64,000 bases of DNA from Vulcanimicrobiota bacterium (GCA_013036105.1 JAAXCX010000009.1:1-64000); one strand, 5' to 3'. Counted from the stretch's first letter, positions 17,682-26,394 are shown. Notes: generated from the sequence alone by a model not told the origin. Translations and numbers: made by a program.

Positions 17682-18855
17682 AGCCGCGATCGTTGCGGTG
17701 GCGCGCACGCCGATCGGCAAAGCGTTTCGCGGCGCATTCAATCAAACGCACGGCGCCACGATGGCGGGTCACGTCGTACGTGCGGCTATCGATCGGGCCG
17801 AACTCGATCCGGCCGAGATCGAGGACGTCGTGCTTGGCGTGGGACTTCCCGAAGGCGCGACGGGAAATAATCTCGGGCGCGTTGCCGCGTTACGCGCCGG
17901 TCTTCCCGTTACGGTCCCGGGTACGACGATCAACCGGTATTGCGCGTCGGGCCTGCAAGCGATCTCGGTGGCCGCACAACGCGTTATCGTCGACGGTGCC
18001 GGGGCTGTCGTCGCGGGCGGCGTAGAGTCGATCAGCATGGTGCAGACCAATATGAACGTCGAGTTCTTTACTGAGGACTGGATGCTGCGCCACGATCCCG
18101 ACGTCTACATGCCGATGCTGCAAACCGCCGATTTTGTCGCCAAAAAGTATGGCGTGTCGCGCGAGCGCCAGGACGAATACGCTTTGCAGAGCCAGCAGCG
18201 TACCGCCGCCGCGCAAAAAGCGGGCGCGTTCGAAAAAGAGATCGTGCCGCTCGAAACTTGGAAATACATCGAGGACAAAGAGACGGGCGAAGTCCACGAA
18301 GAGCGCGTAACGTTGGCCGCCGACGAAGGCAACCGGCCCGACACGACGCTGGAAGGTTTGTCGAAACTTAAGGGCGTGCTTCACCCGGAGTCGAGCGTGA
18401 CCGCCGGCAATTCGTCGCAGCTCTCCGACGGCGCAGCGGCAGTCGTCGTCATGCACGCCAAACTTGCCGACAAGCGCGGGTTGAAACCGCTGGGCTTTTA
18501 TCGCGGCATGGTCGTGGTCGGAAACGACCCCGGCGAAATGGGCATTGCTCCGGTCTACGCGATTCCAAAACTCTTGAAGCAGCACGGCCTGAAGATCGAC
18601 GACATCGGGCTATGGGAGTTGAACGAAGCTTTCGCGGTGCAAACGGTGTACTGCCGCGACACGCTTGGCATCCCGAACGAACGCTTTAACGTGAGCGGAG
18701 GAGCGATTGCGATCGGTCACCCGTACGGCATGTCCGGCGCGCGCATGACGATGCATGCTTTGATCGAAGGAAAGAAACGCAAAGCCAAGTACGTCGTCGT
18801 AACGATGTGCATCGGCGGCGGAATGGGCGCAGCGGGACTTTTCGAGGTCGCTTAG
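17674..18855 (+). CDS. Acetyl-CoA acyltransferase (3-ketoacyl-CoA thiolase)
   Basis: Thiolase of 393 residues that completes beta-oxidation. Catalytic residues are visible: acylated Cys90 in [10 protein letters not shown], His349 in [12 protein letters not shown], and Cys379 in [11 protein letters not shown]. The ATG at 17674 overlaps the previous stop by eight bases. With the two upstream genes it forms a complete operon for the cycle. FadA-type thiolases cleave long chains and biosynthetic ones condense acetyl-CoA; the context supports degradation. Confidence 0.95.
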   Translation: MREAAIVAVARTPIGKAFRGAFNQTHGATMAGHVVRAAIDRAELDPAEIEDVVLGVGLPEGATGNNLGRVAALRAGLPVTVPGTTINRYCASGLQAISVAAQRVIVDGAGAVVAGGVESISMVQTNMNVEFFTEDWMLRHDPDVYMPMLQTADFVAKKYGVSRERQDEYALQSQQRTAAAQKAGAFEKEIVPLETWKYIEDKETGEVHEERVTLAADEGNRPDTTLEGLSKLKGVLHPESSVTAGNSSQLSDGAAAVVVMHAKLADKRGLKPLGFYRGMVVVGNDPGEMGIAPVYAIPKLLKQHGLKIDDIGLWELNEAFAVQTVYCRDTLGIPNERFNVSGGAIAIGHPYGMSGARMTMHALIEGKKRKAKYVVVTMCIGGGMGAAGLFEVA

Positions 18856-19388
18856 CGCGTCGGCGCCGGCGACGGCGTAGCAGTCGCGCCCGGCGATGCT
18901 GATGCATTCGGAGACGGCCGAGCTGACGGTGACGGCGACGGCGTAGCGCGCATCTTGACGGCCCACAGCGGGTCGGGCTTCACGGCGATACCGCGCTGTA
19001 ATTCGGCCGCGGCTTGTGTAGCGTAATGCGTGCTGCCAAAATGCGATCTGACGAACGTCAGCGCTTTCATTGCGGCGCCGCGAGCGGAAGCTCCGGGCAA
19101 ATCTTCGTAGAGATGCGCGAGGTTGATGCCCGTCGACCCGAGCCATCCGTCTTTCGGGAACCTGCCGGCCCAATCGTAGTACGCCTCTCCGGTCAAGCCC
19201 GCGAGATGCGAGGCGCCTTCAGGCAGCAGTTTATGGTTGTCGTAGCGGCTCTTGAGCTGCGCGATCTCGTACCGGATACGCAGCGCGCTCATGCGCAGGC
19301 GCCCAAAATACTGGTCGGCCGGCGCATTGTCGGATGATGCGGCTGCTAAAGTCAGCGCCAGGAGAGCCAAGGAGGCAAATATCTTCAC
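18852..19388 (-). CDS. Secreted protein with Pro/Ser/Ala-rich tail, function unknown
   Basis: A 178-residue protein with a signal peptide ([18 protein letters not shown]). A helical domain of about 120 residues follows, with recognisable phrases [19 protein letters not shown] and [12 protein letters not shown] that look like TPR-type helical packing. The tail of about 30 residues is built from [16 protein letters not shown] units. It overlaps the thiolase tail-to-tail by four bases. It lies 15 bases downstream of the PDZ/GAF membrane gene on the same strand, so the two are probably co-transcribed. Confidence 0.7.
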   Translation of the reverse strand: MKIFASLALLALTLAAASSDNAPADQYFGRLRMSALRIRYEIAQLKSRYDNHKLLPEGASHLAGLTGEAYYDWAGRFPKDGWLGSTGINLAHLYEDLPGASARGAAMKALTFVRSHFGSTHYATQAAAELQRGIAVKPDPLWAVKMRATPSPSPSARPSPNASASPGATATPSPAPTR

Positions 19389-19403
19389 CGCCTTCCAGTA
19401 TTC

Positions 19404-21122
19404 CTAACTCATCGCCGGTTCTAACGAACGCAGCCGAGCGATCTCTTCCCGCAGCGCTTGCGCTTCCAAATGATCGTACGTGACCGCCGCATTGTTGACG
19501 AGCGGAACGAGCGCGCGCTCGTCGTCGCCGTCAAGGTCCGCGCCGTCGTCGTGCGCGCCGTAGAGAACGAACCCGGCCAACTCTCTGCGAAAGACCAGCG
19601 GAATCGCCAACACCGGCGCGTCGTGGCGGTCCGGATGCTCCGTCTGCATCGGTACGTCGCCGACACGCACCGGAGCCAGCTCGGCGCTGATGAACGCCAC
19701 GAGCGGATCCGATGACGAAAGCGTGCGCGCGGGCGTATGTTTCCAGCCGCAATCCTGCTCCAAAGTAAAGCCGTTGCCGCGTCGCATGTAGAGCGCGGCT
19801 CCGGTGAGATCGAGCACTTCCACGGGAAGGCGCGTCAGATAATCGGGAATCGCTGAAGCATCCTCCACGTGCACGACGGCCTTCGCCGCGCGAGCCAAGC
19901 GCATTTCAGCGACGTGCCGTTTCCGGAACACGACGCGGTCGACGCCGGCGTCGATGCGTCCTCGTAAAGCATGAAAGAAGAAGCCGAGCACGAGCGCGAC
20001 GACGATATCGACCGGTAAACTGAAGCGCGCCTCCATCGTCCGCGACAAGAACAAGTCGAGCAAGGCGAAGACGCCGACGATCGCCGTCGTCAGCAAGCCG
20101 TATGCCAGCGTCCGGCTGACAACGAAATTGATGTCGATGACGCGCTCGCGGAAAATCGCGTAGGTAACGGTTAATGGGAAGATGATCTGAGACGCATCTA
20201 TCATTGTGTGTAGCGCATACGACTCGTACGCCGGCCAGAGCAGCGCATCGGCGACGTCAACGATAATCCATAAGATAAACCCGGCCGCGATCCAGTGCAG
20301 CCGTTGCCGGAGCCGGACCGCGACGTGCATGTACGCGTATACAAGCCCGGCCAGCGCGATCGCCGCCGCGGCGATTTCGCAAAACGCGGCGAGCGCGGGC
20401 CAACTGCCGTTTCCGCTCAGCTCCGGGTGCGCGAATTGGGGCGTCACTTCGATCGCGCCGAGCAGAAGCGTGCCGCCGAGCGCGGCCCAGATCCACGGCG
20501 TGAACGCGCGCCGCGCCAGGCTGAACGCGAACAACACCAAACCGATTTTCGGGAGGATCACGTTGCAAAAGATGAAGCTGAGGAGCAGCACGAGCTGCAG
20601 GTTCCAGTCGCCGAAGAAACGTGAAGTGGAGACCGAGTTAGGCGGCGACCCGCCGGCTGTCAGCGAGAATAAGAAAAATCCCCACGTGATCGGACTCGGC
20701 CGCAGCAGTACCAAGAAGACGCCGATCAGCATCGGTATCAAAAACACAACCTCGCGAATGATGATGAAAGCGGAGCGGGTCGGCTCCGCAACCGCGATGA
20801 GCGTGGCGCGCCGGTATTTTCCGCCGTGCCAAAAGCCGATCTGCGCCGCATCTCCGGGGGACGGGAGATATCCGCCGATAACCGACGAGCGTTGCGGTAA
20901 CGTCAGCCGCGAAAGATCGAGGCGATCGCCCGCCCGGACGCCCGCACGCCACGCGGGGAAATCGGGCGTCACTATTGTCGCGCTCGTTCCGTCGGTCCGG
21001 AAACCGATGTCGCCGTTCGGATAGCCCATGGTTCGCACGAGATCCGGCAAGTTCATGACGCAGAAGAACAGCGCCAGGCCTATGACTGTAAAGATGCGCA
21101 AAGCCGGATGCGAAGATTTCAT
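19404..21122 (-). CDS. Membrane sensor with PDZ-like and GAF-like domains, no output domain
   Basis: A 572-residue membrane protein. One N-terminal membrane segment precedes an extracytoplasmic PDZ-like region (about 45-85; ATIVTPDFPAWRAGVRAGDRLD). Roughly eight further membrane segments follow (about 120-370), then a linker (FRKRHVAEMRLARAAKAV) and a GAF-like domain (about 420-550). The ordering resembles ComP-like sensor kinases, but the protein stops after the GAF domain and a short coiled coil. No H-box, ATPase, GGDEF or phosphatase domain is present, so the output must come from a partner protein. Confidence 0.75.
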   Translation of the reverse strand: MKSSHPALRIFTVIGLALFFCVMNLPDLVRTMGYPNGDIGFRTDGTSATIVTPDFPAWRAGVRAGDRLDLSRLTLPQRSSVIGGYLPSPGDAAQIGFWHGGKYRRATLIAVAEPTRSAFIIIREVVFLIPMLIGVFLVLLRPSPITWGFFLFSLTAGGSPPNSVSTSRFFGDWNLQLVLLLSFIFCNVILPKIGLVLFAFSLARRAFTPWIWAALGGTLLLGAIEVTPQFAHPELSGNGSWPALAAFCEIAAAAIALAGLVYAYMHVAVRLRQRLHWIAAGFILWIIVDVADALLWPAYESYALHTMIDASQIIFPLTVTYAIFRERVIDINFVVSRTLAYGLLTTAIVGVFALLDLFLSRTMEARFSLPVDIVVALVLGFFFHALRGRIDAGVDRVVFRKRHVAEMRLARAAKAVVHVEDASAIPDYLTRLPVEVLDLTGAALYMRRGNGFTLEQDCGWKHTPARTLSSSDPLVAFISAELAPVRVGDVPMQTEHPDRHDAPVLAIPLVFRRELAGFVLYGAHDDGADLDGDDERALVPLVNNAAVTYDHLEAQALREEIARLRSLEPAMS

Positions 21123-21223
21123 AGATCCCTCCGAACGTTGCCCTTTTCTTAGCGAGCGAGCGATTGGCTCCCGTTCAACCGCCTGCTTGGGCGGGTAAGA
21201 AGCAGCATCAAGGCCTTTGTTTT

Positions 21224-21230
21224 GGGAGGA
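21224..21230 (+). promoter_or_regulatory. Ribosome-binding site for the WGxxGxxG protein
   Basis: GGGAGGA lies eight bases before the ATG at 21239. It favours this start over the in-frame ATG at 21164, which would place the signal sequence in the middle of the protein. Confidence 0.7.
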
Positions 21231-21238
21231 GTTACTAC

Positions 21239-21541
21239 ATGAGAGTTACCATCGGGAAAGTCGCCGCCGGCGCAATCTTTGCGGCGGCTCTTGCGATGAC
21301 GCCGGGCGTCGCGTCCGCGCAGTACGCGCAAGCGACCACGGCCGCCAGTCCCGCTGCCAGTCCGGTAGCGAGCCCGGCCACCAGCACCACGACCACCGGC
21401 GCGACCACGACCACCTCGGCCGTCACCAACAATCCGCAAACCGGATGGTGGGGATTGCTCGGTCTGGTCGGTCTGCTCGGCTTGATGGGTCTGCGCCGCG
21501 ACACGACGGTTGCGTCGACGACCTACGATACGCGTCCCTAA
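21239..21541 (+). CDS. Small exported WGxxGxxG-type protein
   Basis: A 100-residue protein with a signal peptide (VAAGAIFAAALAMTPGVASAQ). It has a Thr/Ala/Ser/Pro low-complexity middle (SPAASPVASPATSTTTTGA) and a C-terminal hydrophobic Gly-periodic segment (GWWGLLGLVGLLGLMGLRR) with basic residues after it. That layout matches the WGxxGxxG C-terminal tag family, which resembles sortase or rhombosortase sorting signals. No sortase-like gene is in the window. The protein's role is unknown. Confidence 0.75.
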   Translation: MRVTIGKVAAGAIFAAALAMTPGVASAQYAQATTAASPAASPVASPATSTTTTGATTTTSAVTNNPQTGWWGLLGLVGLLGLMGLRRDTTVASTTYDTRP

Positions 21542-22585
21542 CTAGTCCACAACCAAAATCACGGGCTCCGGCGTAAGCGATCCGATTTCGCTTGCGCCGA
21601 GGAGCCCGGTTTTTTTGAGCGCGTGCACGAGTTCGGTCGAACGTTCCGGCGGCACGGCCAGCAGCAATCCGCCGGACGTTTGCGCATCGCAGAGCGCTAA
21701 CCGGCGCGCCATGCTCACGCTGTCGGAGAATTGGACACCGCTTTCCAAAGCGAGGCGGTAATTCGTTCGCGTTCCGCCCGGGACGCAATCGGCTTGCGCC
21801 AGGCGTTCGACCTCATCGAAGAACATGACGGCGTGCGCCGAGATCTCGGCGCCTGTTCCGCCCGACGTCATCTCGCAGAGATGGCCGATGAGCCCGAACC
21901 CCGTGACGTCGGTGGCGGCATGCACGTCAAATTGCGCCGCGATTTCCGCAGCCCCGCGATTGAGCGTGAGCATCGAATCGATGGCCGGCTGCAGTGCCCC
22001 GTCGTCGATCTGGTCGCTGCGGCGCGCGGTGGTGAGAATTCCGGTGCCGATCGGCTTCGTAAGTATAAGCGCGTCGCCGGGTTTTCCGGTGTTGTTGCGC
22101 CATATTTTGTTGGGGTGCACGACGCCGCTGACCGCAAGTCCATACTTTGGTTCGTCATCTTTGATCGTGTGGCCGCCGATGATCGCGATGCCGGCTTCCC
22201 GCGCTTTTTCGGCGCCGCCGCCCAGAACCGCGGCGATGACACTCGCGTCCATACTCTCCGGAAATGCGCCGATCGCGAGGGCCGCGATCGGACGCGCGCC
22301 CATGGCGTAGATATCCGAAAGCGCGTTGGCGGCGGCGATCTGTCCGTACCGGCGCGGATCGTCAACGATCGGCGTGAAGAAGTCGACGGTTTGCACGAGC
22401 GCGAGCTCGTCGTTCAGCCGGTACACGCCGGCATCATCTGCCGTTGCGCTGCCGACCAGCACGTTCGGATCGTCGAACTGAGGCAGCTCGCGCAGGACCT
22501 GCGCGAGGACGGCGGCGTCCATCTTGGACGCTCAACCCGCGCAGCTGGAAAGATGCGTTAGCCGCAAGATATCGGCTTTCGTCAT
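21542..22585 (-). CDS. selD: Selenide, water dikinase (selenophosphate synthetase), selenocysteine-containing
   Basis: Makes selenophosphate from selenide and ATP. Conventional reading begins at ATG 22522 and lacks the catalytic N terminus. Extending the frame upstream through one TGA (22534-22532) to the ATG at 22585 restores it: LTHLSSCAG, then the TGA as residue 18, then ASKMDAAVLAQVLRELP. This is the position where SelD has its catalytic Cys or Sec. The rest is typical: VQTVDFFTPIVDDPRRYGQIAAANALSD, GGHTIKDDEPKYGL, ATDVTGFGLIGHL, CDAQTSGGLL. Total 347 residues including Sec. A hairpin resembling a bacterial SECIS follows the TGA. Confidence 0.93.
22487..22507 (-). promoter_or_regulatory. 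Candidate bacterial SECIS hairpin in selD
   Basis: Read on the minus strand, a perfect nine-base stem (CTCGCGCAG pairing with CTGCGCGAG) closes a three-base loop, GTC. The apical sequence GCAGGUCCUGC closely resembles the GCAGGUCUGC apex of the E. coli fdhF SECIS. The AGGUCC apex starts 31 bases after the UGA, which fits the spacing usual for bacterial SECIS elements. Confidence 0.65.
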
Positions 22586-22593
22586 GCATGGCT

Positions 22594-22613
22594 CTTCGCG
22601 CCGGCGCGCGAAG
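22594..22613. promoter_or_regulatory. Inverted repeat between divergent selD and pseudouridine kinase genes
   Basis: CTTCGCGC and GCGCGAAG form perfect eight-base arms around CGGC, filling most of the 36-base gap between the two divergent starts. It could be an operator or a 5' hairpin on either transcript. There is no T-run, so a terminator is unlikely. Confidence 0.4.
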
Positions 22614-22621
22614 CGCCTCGC

Positions 22622-23533
22622 ATGCAGGTCACATGCATCGGCGGCGCATGCGTCGATCGCAGCTATGTCGTGCAAGGCAAAGCCGTCGCCGGCTCGTCGA
22701 ATCCGGCGGCGCGTGCGTTGCCGCTCTTCGGCGGCGTCGCGCGCAACGTGAGCGAAAACTTGGCGCGGCTGCGGATCCATTCCGCGCTTTTTACCGCCGT
22801 CGGGAACGATGCTTTGGGAACGGCACTGCTCGACGAGCTTCGCGCGGCCGGGGTGAACGTCGACCTCGTCAAGATTATTGACGGATCGTCCGACGAATAT
22901 GCGGCGATCCTCGAGCGCGGCGAGCTCGCACTCGGCGCTGCCGATATGCGCGGGATTGAAAGCCTCACGATCGACGACCTCGACCGCAGGTGGGAAACGC
23001 TGGCCGCCTCTGACTGGCTGTTCGTTGATTGCAACGTGAGCGCCGGCATACTTCAGGCCTGCTTGGCGCGCGCCACGATCGCGCGGTACAAGCTCGCGGT
23101 CGATGCGGTCAGCGAACCCAAAGCGCGACGCCTTCCCGCGCGGCTCGACGCGGTCGACGTGCTCTTTATAAATGAAGGCGAAGCGTGCGCTTATCTGGGC
23201 GCGGATCGCGACGCACCGCCCGAAGAGCTGGCGACCGCGCTCCTCGCGCGCGGCCCGCAATCCGTCGTACTGACCCGCGGCGACCGCGGCGTGATGTGCG
23301 GCACCGCCACGACGATGATGGAAATTCCCGCGGCTGCGGTAACGCGCGTTTCCGCGACCGGAGCCGGCGACGCGCTCGCCGCCGGCACGCTGTGGAAACT
23401 GATCGCGGGCGACGGTTTGTTCGATGCCGCGCGGACCGGCGGCGAGCTTGCGGCGCTGACGCTGCAAACGGATCGCAGCGTCCGTGCCGACCTCTCGCCC
23501 GAGCTCTTCGATCGCCGGACCGCCGCGCGCTAA
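22622..23533 (+). CDS. psuK: PfkB-family kinase, probable pseudouridine kinase
   Basis: A 303-residue ribokinase-fold sugar kinase. The N terminus has the substrate region IGGACVDRSY, and LPLFGGVARNVSENLARLR matches the PfkB signature 1 area. The catalytic motif VSATGAGDALAAGTL holds the base Asp250. The gene directly precedes psuG with two bases between. In that pairing PsuK phosphorylates pseudouridine and PsuG splits the product into uracil and ribose 5-phosphate. The functional name rests on this neighbour; the sequence alone says only PfkB family. Confidence 0.85.
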   Translation: MQVTCIGGACVDRSYVVQGKAVAGSSNPAARALPLFGGVARNVSENLARLRIHSALFTAVGNDALGTALLDELRAAGVNVDLVKIIDGSSDEYAAILERGELALGAADMRGIESLTIDDLDRRWETLAASDWLFVDCNVSAGILQACLARATIARYKLAVDAVSEPKARRLPARLDAVDVLFINEGEACAYLGADRDAPPEELATALLARGPQSVVLTRGDRGVMCGTATTMMEIPAAAVTRVSATGAGDALAAGTLWKLIAGDGLFDAARTGGELAALTLQTDRSVRADLSPELFDRRTAAR

Positions 23534-23535
23534 CC

Positions 23536-24459
23536 ATGAGCGTTACGCCGGAGTGTTTCGATATCGCTGCCGACGTCGCCGGCGCTCTTTCGAGCGGCGC
23601 TCCGGTTGTGGCGCTCGAGAGCACGATCATCTCACACGGCATGCCGTATCCGGAGAATTTGGAAACGGCGCTCGCGGTCGAGCGCGTCGTGCGCGAAGGC
23701 GGCGCCGTGCCGGCCACCATTGCCGTGATCGGCGGTCGCGTAAAAATCGGCTTGACCGAAGATGAATTCGAACGCATTGGCCGCGCGAGCGACGCCTTGA
23801 AGCTCAGCCGGGCCGACCTGCCGCATGCGATCGCCGCTCGCCGCGACGGCGCGACCACCGTTGCGGCGACCATGCTGCTTGCCAATCTTGCCGGATTACG
23901 CGTCTTTGCGACGGGCGGAGTCGGAGGCGTTCATCGCGGCGCGGAACGGACATTCGATGTCTCCGCCGATCTGTACGAGCTTGCGCGCACGCCCGTCACC
24001 GTCGTCTGCGCAGGCGCGAAAGCGCTGCTCGATTTGGCGGCTACGCTGGAAATGCTCGAAACGCTAGGCGTTCCGGTTATCGTTTACCGCAGCGACCAAT
24101 TCCCTGCGTTCTGGAGCCGCGAGAGCGGTTTGCCGTCGCCGCTCCGATATGACTCGGCAACAGAGATTGCGGGATTCGTCCAAACGCAGCGCTCGCTTGG
24201 CCTAACCTCGGGCACACTCGTGGCCAACCCCATCGATCGGGCCGACGAAATACCGCGCGCGGAAATGGAGCCGTGGATAGCCGCCGCGGCCTCGGAGGCG
24301 CAAGAGGCGGGCATCCGGGGCAAAGCCGTTACCCCTTGGCTGCTCGAACGGATCGGGCGGCTTACATCCGGGCGCAGCCTGGCGTCTAACGTGGCGCTCG
24401 TGAAGAGCAACGCCGGATTGGCGGCTGAAATCGCGCGTGTGATGTCGAACCCAGCCTGA
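23536..24459 (+). CDS. psuG: Pseudouridine-5'-phosphate glycosidase
   Basis: Cleaves the C-C glycosidic bond of pseudouridine 5'-phosphate (reversibly). 307 residues with family motifs VALESTIISHGMPYPEN, TIAVIGGRVKIGL, AHRDGATTVAATM-like (AARRDGATTVAATM), FATGGVGGVHRGAE and NVALVKSNAGLAAEIA. The ATG at 23536 starts the conserved N terminus. With psuK it allows salvage of pseudouridine from RNA turnover. I see no pseudouridine transporter next to it. Confidence 0.95.
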   Translation: MSVTPECFDIAADVAGALSSGAPVVALESTIISHGMPYPENLETALAVERVVREGGAVPATIAVIGGRVKIGLTEDEFERIGRASDALKLSRADLPHAIAARRDGATTVAATMLLANLAGLRVFATGGVGGVHRGAERTFDVSADLYELARTPVTVVCAGAKALLDLAATLEMLETLGVPVIVYRSDQFPAFWSRESGLPSPLRYDSATEIAGFVQTQRSLGLTSGTLVANPIDRADEIPRAEMEPWIAAAASEAQEAGIRGKAVTPWLLERIGRLTSGRSLASNVALVKSNAGLAAEIARVMSNPA

Positions 24460-24460
24460 C

Positions 24461-26368
24461 TTGCCACTCGTACGCTCGAAGATCCAGTCGCAGGCGATTC
24501 TTTTAAGCATCGTCCCGTTGGCGTTTTTGCTCGTTTTTCTGGGCGTCGTCGTGCTGTTGAACGTGCGCGCGACCGAGATGACGACCTGGACGCGGCACGC
24601 CACGGCCGTGCTCGACCAATCCGACTCGATCCTCACAGCGTTCAGCGGCACGAACCAGGCTGCCGTAGACTATACGCAGCATCCCAGCCCGAAGGCGCTG
24701 AAAAACTTCCAGTCGCGCTCGGCGGCGATAAGAATTCAGGCTCGCCGGCTGGTTGATATGGTCGACGCGCCGGTGCAAAAACGGAGCGCCGCGCAATACT
24801 CGGCGCTGACATTGCGGATTCTGGATTTGCTCGATCAATATATGACCGACGTCCGCGGCGGCCATACCGCCGCAGCTCGCGCGCTGGTGGCCCGGCCGTC
24901 GACGCGCGCGCTCGGCACGAGTTTTCAAGCGGCAAAAGCGAATTTCGACCGCTCCGAACGCCAACTGACGAGCTCGCGTTTCCGCGGGATGCGCGATCAG
25001 ATCAATCTCTACGGTTACATTTTGCTCGCGTTGACGTTCTTCGGCATTCTGCTTACCCTGCTAACGACCGGGCGCTTCGGCTTGAACATAGCGCGGCGGT
25101 TGCGCACGCTCGCGCATAATGCCGAACTCTTGGGTGCCGGACAATCGACGACGCCGGTGAGCGGCGATGATGAGATCGCCGAACTCGATCGCATCTATCA
25201 CGAAATGGCGCAGCGCATACACGACACGCTGTCGGCCTATCGCCGCGAGCATTACATCGCCTCGACGCTGCAGCGCGCGCTGCTTCCGCAAGAGCTGCCG
25301 AAAGTTTCCGGGCTTCGCATCGACACGGCGTACGCCGCCGCGGCGCATGCGGCCGAGATCGGCGGCGACTGGTACGACGTTTTCAAGCTCGACGATACCA
25401 CCGTCGGAATCAGCGTCGGCGACGTGGCTGGTCACGGGTTGCGCGCCGCCGCGATCATGGGCTCCGTCCGACAAGCTATCCGCATCGCCGCCCGTGTGCG
25501 CAGCGATCCGGGGACCGTGCTCGATCGCGTGAATCGCGCGCTGTGCGCCGACGAAGCCGGCGTGATCGTTACGGCGTTCTTCGCGACCATCGATATGCGC
25601 ACCGGTCACACCGACTTTGCCGTTGCCGGTCACCCGCTGCCGCTTGTGGTGCATTCCGGCACCGAGGTCGAACAGCTGCGCGGCGAGGGCTTGATCCTCG
25701 GGGTTGACCCGCGAGCCGAATACCGCAGTTTCGGTATAGAGCTGCGCGCGGGCGAAGCGCTCATCGGTTTTACCGACGGCCTTATCGAAGTAAGGCGCGA
25801 TTATTTCCAAGGCATGGACGATCTGATCGCAGCCGTAAAGACGGAGTACGGCGCGATGTCGTCGGAAAATATCGCCGAGCAGATAAAAGATCGCATTTTG
25901 GCCAACGTTGAACCGGTCGACGATTCGGCCGTGCTCTTTGTGGGCATTACGAACCTTGGCGTGAACGGTTCTCCTGCGAAAAAAACTTGGACGCTCGATG
26001 TGCGCGAACGCGGTGCCGCGTACCGCGTCCGCCGCGCCGTTTTGTGGGACCTTTCCGCGCGCGTCAGCGCCGGCTCAGACCTCTCGGGCGTCGAGCTCAT
26101 TCTGGGCGAGCTGCTCAGCAACGTCGCGCAGCACACACCGGGCCAAGCTGAAGTCGGTCTCGAGTTTCATGATGGCGAGGCTCGCCTGCTCGTGCGCGAC
26201 CACGGAAAACCGTTCGCAAGTGAAGACGGAGAGATGCCCGATGCGCTCTCCCCCAACGGGCGTGGGCTGCATTTGGTCCGCAAGTTGGCGCGCTCGGTCG
26301 AGGTGCATCACAACGGCGGCAACAGCATCGCCGTCGTTCTTCCCGTGAACGCATCGGGCGCTGCTTGA
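24461..26368 (+). CDS. Membrane SpoIIE-type phosphatase fused to an RsbW-like HATPase
   Basis: A 635-residue regulator of partner-switching type. Two membrane segments (about 12-33 and 185-205) flank an extracytoplasmic helical domain with a CHASE3-like look, followed by a HAMP-like stretch. The SpoIIE/PP2C domain (about 275-490) keeps its acidic metal ligands: GGDWYDVF, GDVAGHGLRAA, FTDGLIEV and VDDSAVLFV. The C-terminal GHKL ATPase (about 505-630) has GELLSNVAQHTPG, VRDHGKPF and GRGLHLVRKLA, like anti-sigma factor kinases. TTG start at 24461, one base after psuG. The anti-anti-sigma partner and sigma factor are not in the window. Confidence 0.88.
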   Translation: MPLVRSKIQSQAILLSIVPLAFLLVFLGVVVLLNVRATEMTTWTRHATAVLDQSDSILTAFSGTNQAAVDYTQHPSPKALKNFQSRSAAIRIQARRLVDMVDAPVQKRSAAQYSALTLRILDLLDQYMTDVRGGHTAAARALVARPSTRALGTSFQAAKANFDRSERQLTSSRFRGMRDQINLYGYILLALTFFGILLTLLTTGRFGLNIARRLRTLAHNAELLGAGQSTTPVSGDDEIAELDRIYHEMAQRIHDTLSAYRREHYIASTLQRALLPQELPKVSGLRIDTAYAAAAHAAEIGGDWYDVFKLDDTTVGISVGDVAGHGLRAAAIMGSVRQAIRIAARVRSDPGTVLDRVNRALCADEAGVIVTAFFATIDMRTGHTDFAVAGHPLPLVVHSGTEVEQLRGEGLILGVDPRAEYRSFGIELRAGEALIGFTDGLIEVRRDYFQGMDDLIAAVKTEYGAMSSENIAEQIKDRILANVEPVDDSAVLFVGITNLGVNGSPAKKTWTLDVRERGAAYRVRRAVLWDLSARVSAGSDLSGVELILGELLSNVAQHTPGQAEVGLEFHDGEARLLVRDHGKPFASEDGEMPDALSPNGRGLHLVRKLARSVEVHHNGGNSIAVVLPVNASGAA

Positions 26369-26376
26369 TCTAAGCT

Positions 26377-26392
26377 GCGGGCAATTGCCCGC
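26377..26392 (+). terminator. Perfect palindrome after the phosphatase/ATPase gene
   Basis: GCGGGCAATTGCCCGC is a 16-base perfect palindrome starting nine bases after the stop at 26368. As RNA it folds into a six-base GC stem with an AATT loop. There is no T-run, so termination would be weak or Rho-dependent; an operator for the next gene is the alternative. Confidence 0.4.
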
Positions 26393-26394
26393 GT

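Noticed and set aside
21123-21238. CCGCC/GGCGG stem before the WGxxGxxG gene as a riboswitch
   Set aside because: Only a five-base stem, no conserved aptamer elements, and the gene type gives no metabolite logic.
22532-22534. TGA in selD as a frame-ending stop or sequencing error, leaving a truncated gene
   Set aside because: The upstream codons continue the family sequence in the same frame, the TGA falls exactly on the catalytic residue, and a SECIS-like hairpin follows.
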